This document shows positions 42,215 through 51,685 of a stretch of DNA of 64,000 nt, in pieces. This DNA is from an uncultured Nostocoides sp. (GTDB lineage Bacteria > Actinomycetota > Actinomycetes > Actinomycetales > Dermatophilaceae). A model generated the notes under the pieces. The model made no database searches. It was not told the DNA's origin and saw nothing but the letters and a program-made list of their open reading frames with translations. The stretch spans positions 1 through 64,000 of the forward strand of contig CALMQX010000015.1 in assembly GCA_937873315.1 (NCBI GenBank). The letters run 5' to 3'. Numbering within the stretch: position 1 is the first letter of the stretch; each line of letters starts with the position of its first letter. The position numbers and the translations under genes were made by a program.

Positions 42215-43573
42215 TTAGTGGGTGGCGGGGACGGGTGCGGGCGCTTCCAGCCGGTCGTGCAACTCGGGGCTGCTGTGGTGGAGCATCTGGACGACCGTCC
42301 AGTGCATCCACAGCGCACAGACGGCGACGAGCAGGAAGAGGACAAAGAAGGTGCTGGTGGGGAAGCCGCTCCACTGCTTGGTGTAGGCGAAGAGCGGCGG
42401 GAGGAAGAAGCCGCCAAGACCGCCGAGCATGCCGACCAGGCCACCCACCGAGCCGACGTTGTCTGGGAAGTACTCGGGAATGTGCTTGTAGACGGCAGCC
42501 TTGCCGACCCCCATGCCGCAGCCGAGGATGAAGACCAGCAGTGCGAAGGGAACCAGGCCAATGGAGTAACCGAGGTGCTCTGAGGTGTGGCCGTCCGCGT
42601 GCGCGATCACGATGTGCCCATTGGGCATCATGAGGATCCCGGTGGTGACGAGCATGACCGCGAAGGTCCAATACATCACCCGCCGGGCGCCAAAGCGATC
42701 GCTGAGCATGCCTCCGAAGGGGCGCAGTAGAGATGCGGGGAAAATGAAGGTCGTCGCGAGCAGGGCCGCGGTCTTGAGCTCGATCCCGAAGTTGTCGACG
42801 TAGTACTTCGGCAGCCAGGCCGACAGTGCGACATAGGCACCGAAGACGGCGACGTAATACAAGCTGAACCGCCATACGCGCAGGTGCGTGAGGGGGGCGA
42901 GCATCTCGCTCAGCGGCTTACCTGCCCCCGCCACCTTGTCGACCCGGGGGACGATGAGGAAGGTGAGGATGGCCACGAGGATGAGCGCGATGGTGTAGAT
43001 CGCGGGGAACACCCGCCAGCCATCGGGGAAGAACCCCGCGCTGGCGGCGCCACCGCCGACGACCAGGGACGGGAAGAGCACCACGAGCAGCTTGGTAACT
43101 GAGGCGCCGACATTGCCGGCGCCGAACACTCCGAGTGCGTATCCCTGTCGCTCACGAGGTGTCCACGCGGAGTTCCAGGCGATACCGACGGAGAAAAGGT
43201 TGCCCGCAAAGCCGACGAGGAAGGCCAGGATCAGCAGGTTCCCGTAGGTGCCAACCTGGGTCAGGAAGAAGCATGGAATCGCCGTCAGGAGCAGCATGGC
43301 GATGGTGACCTTGCGCCCGCCGATCCGGTCGGTGAGCATGCCAGCGGGCAGCCGCCACATCGAACCGTTGAGCACGGCGACGGCGGAGATCCAGGAGAGC
43401 TCGACGTCACTGAGCCCTAGCTCCTTTTGGATCGGGACCCCCAACACGCCGAACATGAGCCAGACGGCGAACATGAGCGTGAAGGCGATCGTCGACATCC
43501 ACAGCACTCGGGTGGCACCGCTGCCGAGGTGTGGGTCGTGGGTCTGCGATGGAGCCGCCGTCGAGGCGCTCAT
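42215..43573 (-). CDS. narK: Nitrate MFS transporter, NarK type (first copy)
   Basis: 452-residue, 12-helix major facilitator. LSWISAVAVLNGSMWRLPAG, MLTDRIGGRKVTIAML (loop 2-3 motif), FSVGIAWNSAWTPRERQGYA and GVFGAGNVGASVTKLL (nitrate signature) are present. ATG at 43573 follows GGAGGACAGC, a good ribosome site; an in-frame ATG at 43585 would overlap that site. It is transcribed divergently from the regulator-narGHJI operon, with a repeated motif near both starts. Likely imports nitrate for respiration. Confidence 0.9.
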   Translation of the reverse strand: MSASTAAPSQTHDPHLGSGATRVLWMSTIAFTLMFAVWLMFGVLGVPIQKELGLSDVELSWISAVAVLNGSMWRLPAGMLTDRIGGRKVTIAMLLLTAIPCFFLTQVGTYGNLLILAFLVGFAGNLFSVGIAWNSAWTPRERQGYALGVFGAGNVGASVTKLLVVLFPSLVVGGGAASAGFFPDGWRVFPAIYTIALILVAILTFLIVPRVDKVAGAGKPLSEMLAPLTHLRVWRFSLYYVAVFGAYVALSAWLPKYYVDNFGIELKTAALLATTFIFPASLLRPFGGMLSDRFGARRVMYWTFAVMLVTTGILMMPNGHIVIAHADGHTSEHLGYSIGLVPFALLVFILGCGMGVGKAAVYKHIPEYFPDNVGSVGGLVGMLGGLGGFFLPPLFAYTKQWSGFPTSTFFVLFLLVAVCALWMHWTVVQMLHHSSPELHDRLEAPAPVPATH

Positions 43574-43760
43574 GCTGTCCTCCATTTAGATGATTAGAAT
43601 CCTTTTAATAGCAGGGCGAGAGTACACCCGTTCCGCCCTGCCAAGGCAAATCGCCCAGCGCTACCCCTCCGCTTGCCGCTCGCAATCAGCCTGAGACGTG
43701 ACAGACGGGGGCTCACTCCTCTATAAAGGAGTTCATCATCTAATTTGATGCGAGGACCTG
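43574..43760. promoter_or_regulatory. Divergent promoter region of the nitrate respiration cluster
   Basis: The nonamer ATCATCTAA occurs at 43735-43743 upstream of the regulator gene and, inverted, at 43586-43594 upstream of narK, each within 26 bp of its start codon. ACTCCT ... AGGAGT (43715-43732 area) forms a small inverted repeat, and CATCA ... TGATG brackets the right-hand motif. Symmetric placement of one motif by both divergent genes suggests a shared operator, perhaps for the regulator encoded at 43761, or an FNR/NnrR-type site of unfamiliar sequence. Confidence 0.45.
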
Positions 43761-44528
43761 ATGACGACGATCCACCCCGACGGAGCGAATTTGCTCGCCT
43801 CCCCTGTGCGACGGCTCATCGTCGACACCCTGGTGAGCCGCGGCGAACTCACGGCCAGCCAGCTCGGCGAGGTCATCGACTTGCATGTCACCACGGTCCG
43901 CTTTCACCTCGATCAGCTCGTCGCAGCCGAGATCCTGGACGCGCGGTTCGTCAAGAGCCCAGGGGCGGGGCGGCCCCGCAAGGTGTATTCCGTCGCTCCC
44001 GGAGTCCCCGGCCCCTCGGACGACCTTGAGTCCCTGAAGTTGCTGTCAGGACTCCTCGCCTCCAGCTTCGGCGGCCACGAAGACGGCAGTCCGCTCACTC
44101 CCGCTGAAGCCGGCCAACGATGGGCCATGAATCACGTCCCGCGCGATGACTCGCAGCCAGCCACCAGCGCCGGGGCCTGGCTGGCGAAGGTCGGCCGAAT
44201 GATCGACGCCCTGCACGACTGGGGGTACACCCCAGAGCTCACCACGTCACATGGCGGCCGCACCGCCAGGGTCGAACTCGCTCGCTGCCCCTTTATTGAC
44301 TTGGCCCGGACCAACCCCGCGGTGGTGTGCGGCATCCATCGCGGGCTCATCGCCGGAGCCATGCAGCAGTTCGGCGAGTCCGATACCCAGGTGAGCCTCG
44401 AACCCTTCGTGCAGCCGCAACTCTGCCTTGCGCACGTCACGACCCACACGCCGTTCACCACTGGCCCCTCAGCCCGGCCGGTCACCACCTCGACCGATCC
44501 CGCTCCCACGACCAAGGACGCCTCATGA
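43761..44528 (+). CDS. HTH regulator with Cys-containing C-terminal domain (SufR/ArsR-like)
   Basis: 255-residue regulator. The winged helix is in residues ~10-80 (ASPVRRLIVDTLVSRGELTA, SQLGEVIDLHVTTVRFHLDQ, then GRPRKVYSV). The C-terminal half has RCPFIDLARTNPAVVCGIHR and QPQLCLAHV, three cysteines spaced C-x13-C-x31-C as in SufR-like regulators that hold an iron-sulfur cluster. The last ~25 residues are a Thr/Pro-rich tail. The gene overlaps narG by ATGA, so it is the first gene of the nar operon. A redox or NO-sensing role in nitrate respiration is the natural inference. Confidence 0.8.
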   Translation: MTTIHPDGANLLASPVRRLIVDTLVSRGELTASQLGEVIDLHVTTVRFHLDQLVAAEILDARFVKSPGAGRPRKVYSVAPGVPGPSDDLESLKLLSGLLASSFGGHEDGSPLTPAEAGQRWAMNHVPRDDSQPATSAGAWLAKVGRMIDALHDWGYTPELTTSHGGRTARVELARCPFIDLARTNPAVVCGIHRGLIAGAMQQFGESDTQVSLEPFVQPQLCLAHVTTHTPFTTGPSARPVTTSTDPAPTTKDAS

Positions 44529-47500
44529 CCGAGACCGGCCTCGACGGCCCCCTCACCCAAGCCCTCGTCGGCACCCGCCGCTTCTTTACCTCGGCCGAGG
44601 TCTCCGCCGATCTGCGGACCATGCACGCCAAGGGCGGCCGTAAGGGAGACGCGTTCTATCGCGACCGCTGGTCGCACGACAAGGTGGTCCGATCCACCCA
44701 TGGCGTGAACTGCACCGGCTCGTGTTCCTGGAAGGTGTACGTCAAAGACGGCATCATCACCTGGGAGGCCCAGCAGACCGACTACCCCAGCGCTGGACCC
44801 GATCGCCCGGAGTATGAGCCGCGTGGGTGCCCCCGAGGGGCGGCCTTTAGTTGGTACACCTACTCCCCCACCCGCGTGCGCTACCCCTACGTCCGCGGCG
44901 TCCTCCTGGAGATGTTCCGCGAGGCACGACACCGGTTAGACGATCCAGTGCTCGCCTGGGCGGAGATCGTCGGCGACCCGGCCAAGGCCACGGCATACAA
45001 GAGCGCCCGGGGCAAGGGTGGCCTGGTTCGCTCGACCTGGCCCGAGGTCACCGAAATGGTGGCCGCCGCGTACGTCCACACCGTCAAGACCTTCGGCCCA
45101 GACCGGATCGCCGGCTTCTCCCCCATCCCGGCCATGTCCCCAGTCTCGTATGCCTCAGGCGCGCGCTTTAACGAGTTGATCGGGGCGCCGATGCTCAGTT
45201 TCTACGACTGGTATGCCGATCTGCCCAATGCCTCACCGCAGATGTTCGGCGACCAGACCGATGTGCCGGAGTCCGGCGACTGGTGGGATGCGGGCTATCT
45301 GATCATGTGGGGTTCCAATGTCCCGCTGACTCGCACACCCGACGCCCACTGGATGACGGAAGCGCGCTACCGCGGCCAGAAAGTCATCGCGGTGGCACCC
45401 GACTATGCCGAGAACGTCAAGTTCGCCGATGAATGGGTCACCACAGCCCCCGGCACTGACGGCGCCCTCGCCATGGGCATCGGTCACGTCGTCCTCAAGG
45501 AGTTCTTTGTCGACCAGCAGGTGGACTTCTTTGTCGATTACAACCGCCGGTTCACCGATCTGCCCTACCTCGTGACCCTGGAGCCCGGTGAGGACGGCGC
45601 CTACCGGCCCGGGAAGTTCCTCGTCGCAGGCGACTTCGACAACGCCGAACAATCCTCCGAAAACGCCATGTGGAAGCCGGCGGTGCTTGATGAGCGCACC
45701 GGCGAGGTCGTTATTCCTCCCGGCTCCATCGGACACCGGTACGGCGACGAGGGACTGGGCAAGTGGAACCTCGAACTCGGCGATATCACGCCCGCTCTGA
45801 CCCTGCACCATGACAAGTTCCAGGCCGTTGAGGTCGCGCTGCCACGCTTCGACAGCGCAGATGGCTCGCTCTCTCATGAGCGTCGGGGAGTGCCTGTGAA
45901 GAAGGTCGACGGGCACCTGGTCACCACGGTGCTTGACCTCATGCTCGCGCACTATGGCGTCGAACGACCCGGACTGCCGGGCACCTGGCCGAAGGGCTAT
46001 GACGACCCATCCGTGCCGGCCACGCCCGCGTGGGCCTCGCAGATTTGCGGAGCTCCGATTGAGCAGATCATCCGCCTGGGCCGCGAGTGGGCGCAGAATG
46101 CCGTCGACACCGGCGGGCGCGGCATGATCCTTATGGGCGCTGGGACCAACCACTGGTACCACTCCGACCAGATCTACCGCGCGATGTTGGTCCTCACGAC
46201 GATCACCGGCTGCCAGGGTCGCAATGGCGGCGGCTGGGCGCACTACGTCGGCCAGGAAAAGATCCGCCCGATCATGGGTTTCCAACACTTGGCCTTCGCG
46301 CTGGACTGGGTTCGCCCGCCGCGGCATATGAACCAGACGGCGTACTGGTACGTCAACACCAGCCAGTACCGGTATGACACCTTCTCGGCCGACGAACTCA
46401 ACGGCAGCACAGGCGTTTTCGCGGGCAAGGGCACGATGGACCTGCTCGCGCAGTCGGTGCGGCTGGGCTGGACCCCGTCGTATCCGCAGTTCACCCGGAG
46501 TTCGCTCGAGTTGGCCGACGAGGCCGGCGAGCGGGGCGTGCCGGCGGCCCAGCATGTCGTGGATCAGTTGCGGTCCGGTGACCTGCGGTTTGCCATCGAG
46601 GACCCCGAGGCACCCGAGAACTTCCCCCGGATTCTGGCCCTGTGGCGGGCCAACCTCTTGGGGTCCAGCGCCAAGGGCAATGAGTACTTCCTCAAGCACC
46701 TCCTGGGAACTGACCACGCCGTGCGAGCGAGCGAGGCCGCGCCCGAGCAGCGCCCCACGGATGTCACCTGGCGCGACGAGGCGGGCTCGGGCAAGCTCGA
46801 CCTCCTCATGACGCTGGACTTCCGCATGACGTCGTCGACCCTGTTCTCGGACGTCGTGCTGCCGGCCGCTACGTGGTACGAGAAGCACGACATCAATACG
46901 ACCGATATGCACCCCTTCGTGCACTCCTTTAACCCCGCGATCGCGCCGCCGTGGCAGTCCAAGAGCGACTGGGACACCTGGAAGGAAATCGCCAAGGCCT
47001 TCTCCGCCCTCGCCGGGAAGCACCTCGGCACCCGCAAGGACGTCGTGGCCAAGCCGCTCTGGCATGACACCCCGGAGGCGATGGCTACGGTCCACGGCCG
47101 CGTTCTGGACTGGCGCAAGGGCGAGTGCGAGCCGGTTCCGGGCAAGACCATGCCCGTGCTGGTCGAGGTGGAGCGCGATTACACGGCGATCTTCGACAAG
47201 ATGACAGCGATTGGCCCGCTCCTGGAGAAGGTCGGCATGCTCACCAAGGGCGTGGCCTACAACGTGCAGCGCGAGATGGACATCCTGCGCAGCCGCAATG
47301 GTGAGGCGCGGTCAGGCGCGGGGGCGGGTCAGCCCCGGATGGAGACCGACATTCAGGTCGCCGAAGCGATCATGCACCTCTCGGCCACCTGCAATGGGCA
47401 CTTGGCGACGCATGGTTTCAAGGCCCTCGAGAAGCGCACTGGGACGCTCCTGCACGATCTGTCTGCCGAGCACGAGGGCAAGCAGATTACCTTTGCCGAC

Positions 47501-48211
47501 ACCCAGGCCGCGCCGGTTCCGGTGATCACGTCGCCGGAGTGGTCCGGCTCGGAGAGCGGTGGCCGACGGTACAGCCCGTTCACGATCAATATCGAGCGGG
47601 CCAAGCCCTTCCACACCTTGACCGGTCGTCAGCAGTTCTATCTCGACCACGACTGGATGATGGGCATGGGCGAATCTCTGCCGACCTACCGCCCACCGCT
47701 CGACATGGCGCGCCTCTTTGACGAAACGCCGGTCGGCGAGCAGAACGCGCTCGGTGTGGCCGTCCGCTACCTCACGCCGCACAACAAGTGGTCCATCCAC
47801 AGTGAGTACCAGGACAACCTGTTCATGCTCAGCCTCTCCCGCGGCGGACAGACCATCTGGATGTCCGACCTGGACGCCGCCAAGATCGGTGTGCGGGACA
47901 ACGAGTGGGTCGAAGCCGTGAACCGCAATGGGGTGGTCGCAGCGCGCGCGATCGTCAGCCACCGGATGCCGGAGGGCACGGTCTATATGCACCACGCCCA
48001 GGACCGACTCATCGACGTGCCGCTCACCGAAACCAATGGTCGGCGGGGTGGTATCCACAACTCCCTCACGCGAATTCTGCTCAAGCCCAGCCACATCATC
48101 GGCGGCTATGCCCAGCACGCGTACTTCTTCAACTACATCGGCCCAACCGGCAACAACCGCGACGAAGTCACGATGATCCGGCGCCGCACCAACCAGAAGG
48201 TGGAGTACTGA
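44525..48211 (+). CDS. narG: Respiratory nitrate reductase, alpha subunit
   Basis: 1228-residue molybdenum subunit that reduces nitrate to nitrite on the cytoplasmic side of the membrane. HGVNCTGSCSWKVYVKDG holds the His/Cys ligands of the FS0 cluster; SFYDWYADLPNASPQMFGDQ contains the Asp ligand of molybdenum and the nitrate site. Further family blocks: GAGTNHWYHSDQIYRAML, GCQGRNGGGWAHYVGQEK and the C-terminal VYMHHAQDRLI. No Tat signal remains except the vestigial N terminus usual for NarG. Start ATG overlaps the regulator stop. Confidence 0.97.
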   Translation: MTETGLDGPLTQALVGTRRFFTSAEVSADLRTMHAKGGRKGDAFYRDRWSHDKVVRSTHGVNCTGSCSWKVYVKDGIITWEAQQTDYPSAGPDRPEYEPRGCPRGAAFSWYTYSPTRVRYPYVRGVLLEMFREARHRLDDPVLAWAEIVGDPAKATAYKSARGKGGLVRSTWPEVTEMVAAAYVHTVKTFGPDRIAGFSPIPAMSPVSYASGARFNELIGAPMLSFYDWYADLPNASPQMFGDQTDVPESGDWWDAGYLIMWGSNVPLTRTPDAHWMTEARYRGQKVIAVAPDYAENVKFADEWVTTAPGTDGALAMGIGHVVLKEFFVDQQVDFFVDYNRRFTDLPYLVTLEPGEDGAYRPGKFLVAGDFDNAEQSSENAMWKPAVLDERTGEVVIPPGSIGHRYGDEGLGKWNLELGDITPALTLHHDKFQAVEVALPRFDSADGSLSHERRGVPVKKVDGHLVTTVLDLMLAHYGVERPGLPGTWPKGYDDPSVPATPAWASQICGAPIEQIIRLGREWAQNAVDTGGRGMILMGAGTNHWYHSDQIYRAMLVLTTITGCQGRNGGGWAHYVGQEKIRPIMGFQHLAFALDWVRPPRHMNQTAYWYVNTSQYRYDTFSADELNGSTGVFAGKGTMDLLAQSVRLGWTPSYPQFTRSSLELADEAGERGVPAAQHVVDQLRSGDLRFAIEDPEAPENFPRILALWRANLLGSSAKGNEYFLKHLLGTDHAVRASEAAPEQRPTDVTWRDEAGSGKLDLLMTLDFRMTSSTLFSDVVLPAATWYEKHDINTTDMHPFVHSFNPAIAPPWQSKSDWDTWKEIAKAFSALAGKHLGTRKDVVAKPLWHDTPEAMATVHGRVLDWRKGECEPVPGKTMPVLVEVERDYTAIFDKMTAIGPLLEKVGMLTKGVAYNVQREMDILRSRNGEARSGAGAGQPRMETDIQVAEAIMHLSATCNGHLATHGFKALEKRTGTLLHDLSAEHEGKQITFADTQAAPVPVITSPEWSGSESGGRRYSPFTINIERAKPFHTLTGRQQFYLDHDWMMGMGESLPTYRPPLDMARLFDETPVGEQNALGVAVRYLTPHNKWSIHSEYQDNLFMLSLSRGGQTIWMSDLDAAKIGVRDNEWVEAVNRNGVVAARAIVSHRMPEGTVYMHHAQDRLIDVPLTETNGRRGGIHNSLTRILLKPSHIIGGYAQHAYFFNYIGPTGNNRDEVTMIRRRTNQKVEY

Positions 48212-48212
48212 G

Positions 48213-49766
48213 ATGCGAGTCATGGCGCAACTTGCGATGGTCATGAACCTCGACAAGTGCATCGGCTGTCACACCTGCTCGGTGACCTGTAAGCAGGCCT
48301 GGACCAACCGCACGGGCATGGAGTACGTCTGGTTCAACAATGTTGAAACTCGGCCAGGCCTGGGCTACCCCCGAAGGTATGAGGACCAGGAGACCTGGCA
48401 GGGCGGCTGGGTCCGCAAGGCCAATGGTCACCTTGCCCTGCGCGCGGGCGGTCGGCTGAAGAAACTGCTCCATATCTTCAGCAACCCCAAGATGCCGGGC
48501 ATCGAGGACTACTACGAGCCCTGGACGTACGACTACGAGACCCTGCTCAACGCACCGCAACAGGCGAACTTCCCTGTCGCACGGCCATACTCGCTGATCA
48601 GCGGCAAGCCGATGAATGTCAGCTGGTCAGCAAACTGGGACGACGATCTCGGCGGTTCGGTCGAACACGGCCACCAGGACGTGATGCTCAAAGGCATCGA
48701 GGACAAGGTCAAGTTCGAGTTCGAGAAGACCTTCATGTTCTACCTGCCGCGCATCTGCGAACACTGCCTTAACCCGGCATGCGCCGCTTCCTGCCCGAGC
48801 GGCGCGATCTACAAGCGCAGCGAAGACGGCATCGTTCTGGTCGACCAGGACAAGTGCCGCGGCTGGCGCATGTGCATCAGCGGCTGCCCGTACAAGAAGG
48901 TCTACTTCAACCACAAGACCGGCAAGGCCGAGAAGTGCACCTTCTGCTACCCCCGAGTCGAAGTGGGCATCCCCACGGTGTGCTCCGAGACCTGCGTCGG
49001 TCGGCTCCGGTACATCGGGATCATGCTGTATGACGCGGATGCAGTCCTCGCGGCGGCCTCGGTTGAGGACGAGCACGACCTGTACGCCGCACAGCTGGCC
49101 TGCTTCCTCGATCCGCAGGACCCCGAGGTCGAGCGGCAGGCCGAACTCGCTGGCATCCCCGCTGACTGGGTTGACGCGGCGAAACGCTCGCCGGTGCGTC
49201 GACTCATCCTCGACTACAAGGTCGCTCTGCCGCTGCACCCGGAGTACCGCACCATGCCGATGGTCTGGTACATCCCACCGCTCTCACCGGTTGTCGATGT
49301 CGTCAAAGACACCGGATACGACGCCGAGGACAAGGACAACCTCTTCGCGGCGATCGACACCTTGCGGATCCCCATGGAGTACCTCGCGAATCTGTTCACC
49401 GCTGGTGACATCGGCCCCGTCAATGACGTGCTCAAGAAGCTCGCGGCTATGCGCTCGTACATGCGCGACCTCAACCTCGGTCGGGACACCCGGCCCGAGA
49501 TTCCGGCGGCCGTCGGCATGACTGAGGAAGACATCTACGAGATGTTCCGCCTCCTCGCCATCGCCAAGTACGCCGACCGCTATGTCATCCCGACAGCCCA
49601 CGCAGAGCAGGCGCACTCCCTCGAGGAGATCGCTACCGACTGCGCGGTATCGGCGTACGGCGGCGGTAACAATGAGCCCTTTGGCACCGGTTCTGGTCAG
49701 CAAGTCCGCATCGCCGTCGAGGACCTCAGGGTTCGCTCGGACCGGATGAAGGATGACGTGTCATGA
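48213..49766 (+). CDS. narH: Respiratory nitrate reductase, beta subunit
   Basis: 517-residue iron-sulfur subunit carrying electrons from NarI to NarG. Cluster ligands: CIGCHTCSVTCKQAW, CEHCLNPACAASCPSGAIYK, CRGWRMCISGCPYKK (the Trp in place of a Cys marks the 3Fe-4S centre) and CTFCYPRVEVGIPTVCSETC. It starts one base after the narG stop, and its own stop overlaps narJ by ATGA. Length and order are normal. Confidence 0.97.
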   Translation: MRVMAQLAMVMNLDKCIGCHTCSVTCKQAWTNRTGMEYVWFNNVETRPGLGYPRRYEDQETWQGGWVRKANGHLALRAGGRLKKLLHIFSNPKMPGIEDYYEPWTYDYETLLNAPQQANFPVARPYSLISGKPMNVSWSANWDDDLGGSVEHGHQDVMLKGIEDKVKFEFEKTFMFYLPRICEHCLNPACAASCPSGAIYKRSEDGIVLVDQDKCRGWRMCISGCPYKKVYFNHKTGKAEKCTFCYPRVEVGIPTVCSETCVGRLRYIGIMLYDADAVLAAASVEDEHDLYAAQLACFLDPQDPEVERQAELAGIPADWVDAAKRSPVRRLILDYKVALPLHPEYRTMPMVWYIPPLSPVVDVVKDTGYDAEDKDNLFAAIDTLRIPMEYLANLFTAGDIGPVNDVLKKLAAMRSYMRDLNLGRDTRPEIPAAVGMTEEDIYEMFRLLAIAKYADRYVIPTAHAEQAHSLEEIATDCAVSAYGGGNNEPFGTGSGQQVRIAVEDLRVRSDRMKDDVS

Positions 49767-50488
49767 CCGTGCTTCTCGACCGGGTGTGGAGGCGTCACCG
49801 CCGCAGCGTCCTCGCCTGGTCACAGCCTCAGATCGCGGCGACCTGGCAGGTCTGCTCGCTGCTGCTCGACTATCCGTCCGACGATGTCGTTTGCCGTGTG
49901 CCCACCCTGCGCGCCGTGGCGGCCTCGCTGCCGGCCCCACTCGGCAGCGGACTCACGGCATACCTGGACAGCATCGATGGTGTGAGCATCGTTGCGCTGC
50001 AGCAGGAATACGTCGAGACCTTTGATGTGACCCGCAAGTGCGCGCTGCACCTCACCTACGCCACGTGCGGCGACACGCGACGTCGTGGCGTATCACTGGT
50101 GCAGTTCAAGCAGACCTATCGCGCGTCCGGGGTTGCCCTCGACAACGAAGACGCCGAGTTGCCCGACTTCTTGCCCATCGTGCTGGAGTTCGGCGCGCTG
50201 ACGGACTTTGACGCCGGGTGGCGCCTGCTGACCGACCATCGCGTGTCCATCGAACTCTTGCACCGCGCCCTCCTCCGGAAGCAGTCGCGTTGGCTGCCGG
50301 TCCTCGAGGTCCTGCGCACCACCCTGCCGGTGCTGGACGGCACCGATGAAGAAGCACTGGCGGCCCTGATCGCCGCCGGTCCCCCCACCGAGGAAGTCGG
50401 CATTGATGGGGCCATGGACCCGTACACCGCCCTGGCTTCCGCACCCCAGTCATTGGGGCTCTCGATCCCCGTAGGAGCACCGCAGTGA
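49763..50488 (+). CDS. narJ: Nitrate reductase assembly chaperone
   Basis: 241-residue helical chaperone of the NarJ/TorD family, needed for cofactor insertion into NarG and not part of the final enzyme. Family features: WQVCSLLLDYPSDDV, QQEYVETFDVTRKCALHLTY and ELPDFLPIVLEF. It has overlapping starts and stops with narH and narI. Confidence 0.93.
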   Translation: MTVLLDRVWRRHRRSVLAWSQPQIAATWQVCSLLLDYPSDDVVCRVPTLRAVAASLPAPLGSGLTAYLDSIDGVSIVALQQEYVETFDVTRKCALHLTYATCGDTRRRGVSLVQFKQTYRASGVALDNEDAELPDFLPIVLEFGALTDFDAGWRLLTDHRVSIELLHRALLRKQSRWLPVLEVLRTTLPVLDGTDEEALAALIAAGPPTEEVGIDGAMDPYTALASAPQSLGLSIPVGAPQ

Positions 50489-51246
50489 ATACCTTCCTGT
50501 TCGTCATCCTCCCCTACATCTGTCTGGCGATCTTCGTCGTCGGCCACTGGTGGCGCTACAAGTACGACAAGTTCGGTTGGACGACCCGCTCGTCGCAGCT
50601 CTATGAAGACACGCTCCTGAAGTGGGGCTCGCCGCTGTTCCACTTCGGCATGCTCGGTGTGGTCGGGGGCCACGTGATCGGCTTGCTCCTGCCCCGAGGC
50701 TGGACCGACGCGATGGGGATCAGCGAGCACACCTACCATCTCTTCGCCCTGGTCGGCGGCCTCATCGCTGGCGCCATGACGGTGACCGGCTTGGTCATGC
50801 TGGTCTACCGTCGGCGGACGGTTCGTCCGGTGTTTTCGGCGACCACGGTGATGGACAAAGTCATGTACCTCTTACTGGGCACGGTCATCCTGCTGGGCAT
50901 CTGGAACACCCTTGCATCCGGTGTTTTCGGTCTCGGCGGAAAGGAATTCTCCTACCGCACCACGGTTTCGCCATGGTTCCGCGGCATCTTCTACGGGCAG
51001 CCTGAGGCCGCACTGATGGCTGATGCGCCGCTCGGCTTCCAATTGCACGCGATCGCAGCCTTCTTGCTCTTTGCGCTCTGGCCGTTCACTCGTCTCGTCC
51101 ACGTCTTTTCGGCCCCATTGGGGTACCTCACCCGCCCCTACATCGTCTATCGCTCGCGCGCCGAGCATGTGGCTCGGGGCCTCGGCAATAGGTCGCCACA
51201 ACCTGGTTGGGAGCGCCCAAGCCTGGATACCAGCGGCACATCATGA
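50485..51246 (+). CDS. narI: Respiratory nitrate reductase, gamma subunit
   Basis: 253-residue membrane cytochrome b that takes electrons from menaquinol. Five helices are visible. Heme ligand histidines lie in SPLFHFGMLGVVGGHVIGLL and in GFQLHAIAAFLLFALWPFTR with RLVHVF. The C terminus after LTRPYIVYRSR is short and polar. GTG start overlaps narJ; the stop overlaps a small cupin gene by ATGA. Confidence 0.95.
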   Translation: MNTFLFVILPYICLAIFVVGHWWRYKYDKFGWTTRSSQLYEDTLLKWGSPLFHFGMLGVVGGHVIGLLLPRGWTDAMGISEHTYHLFALVGGLIAGAMTVTGLVMLVYRRRTVRPVFSATTVMDKVMYLLLGTVILLGIWNTLASGVFGLGGKEFSYRTTVSPWFRGIFYGQPEAALMADAPLGFQLHAIAAFLLFALWPFTRLVHVFSAPLGYLTRPYIVYRSRAEHVARGLGNRSPQPGWERPSLDTSGTS

Positions 51247-51650
51247 AGCGCGAGCCCATCGCCATCACTCCCATCGAGAGCACGCACGCCGACCCGGCCA
51301 AAGTCGGGCCGCCAGAGCCTGTTGGTGCCCTCGATCTCCTGGAACTGGGATCAGTCCTGCTCGCGCAGGCACGGTCCGCTTCCTCAGGGAAGGCCACGCG
51401 TGCGCTCGTGCGTGGCGAGCATCAAAGGGTCGCGCTCATTGCCCTGCGTGCGGGTCACGGACTTGGCGAGCACGCTTCACCGCCAGCGGCGACCTTGCAG
51501 ACGCTCATCGGCCAGGTCCGGTTGTATGCCGGTGAGTCGGCGTGGGTGGTCGACCCGGGTCACTTGATCGCCATCCCGCCCGAGCGGCATGGCGTCGACG
51601 CGCTTGTCGACTCCGTCATCGTCTTGACGGTGACGCCAGCCACTCAATAG
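51243..51650 (+). CDS. Small cupin-like protein of the nar operon
   Basis: 135-residue protein whose second half looks like a single cupin barrel: RVALIALRAGHGLGEHASPP, TLQTLIGQVRLYAGES and PGHLIAIPPERHGVDALVDS, with His residues that could bind a metal. Start ATG overlaps the narI stop (ATGA), so it is translated from the nar mRNA as a sixth coupled gene, counting the regulator. It is not part of the known NarGHJI enzyme. A metal- or redox-linked accessory or nitrite/NO-related role is possible but not shown. Confidence 0.7.
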   Translation: MKREPIAITPIESTHADPAKVGPPEPVGALDLLELGSVLLAQARSASSGKATRALVRGEHQRVALIALRAGHGLGEHASPPAATLQTLIGQVRLYAGESAWVVDPGHLIAIPPERHGVDALVDSVIVLTVTPATQ

Positions 51651-51659
51651 GCGAGGTTA

Positions 51660-51685
51660 CCGCTCAGTCCTGCGTGACTGAGCGG
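51660..51685. terminator. Bidirectional terminator hairpin between convergent operons
   Basis: CCGCTCAGTC and GACTGAGCGG form a perfect 10-bp stem with a 6-base loop. It begins 10 bp after the cupin stop and overlaps the last codons and stop of the convergent sunset-domain gene. No T tract, so termination may need Rho. Confidence 0.6.

Noticed and set aside
45233-47095. Long open frame (620 codons) on the minus strand opposite narG
   Set aside because: It mirrors the strongly conserved narG frame; high GC creates long antisense frames and no homology or ribosome site supports it.
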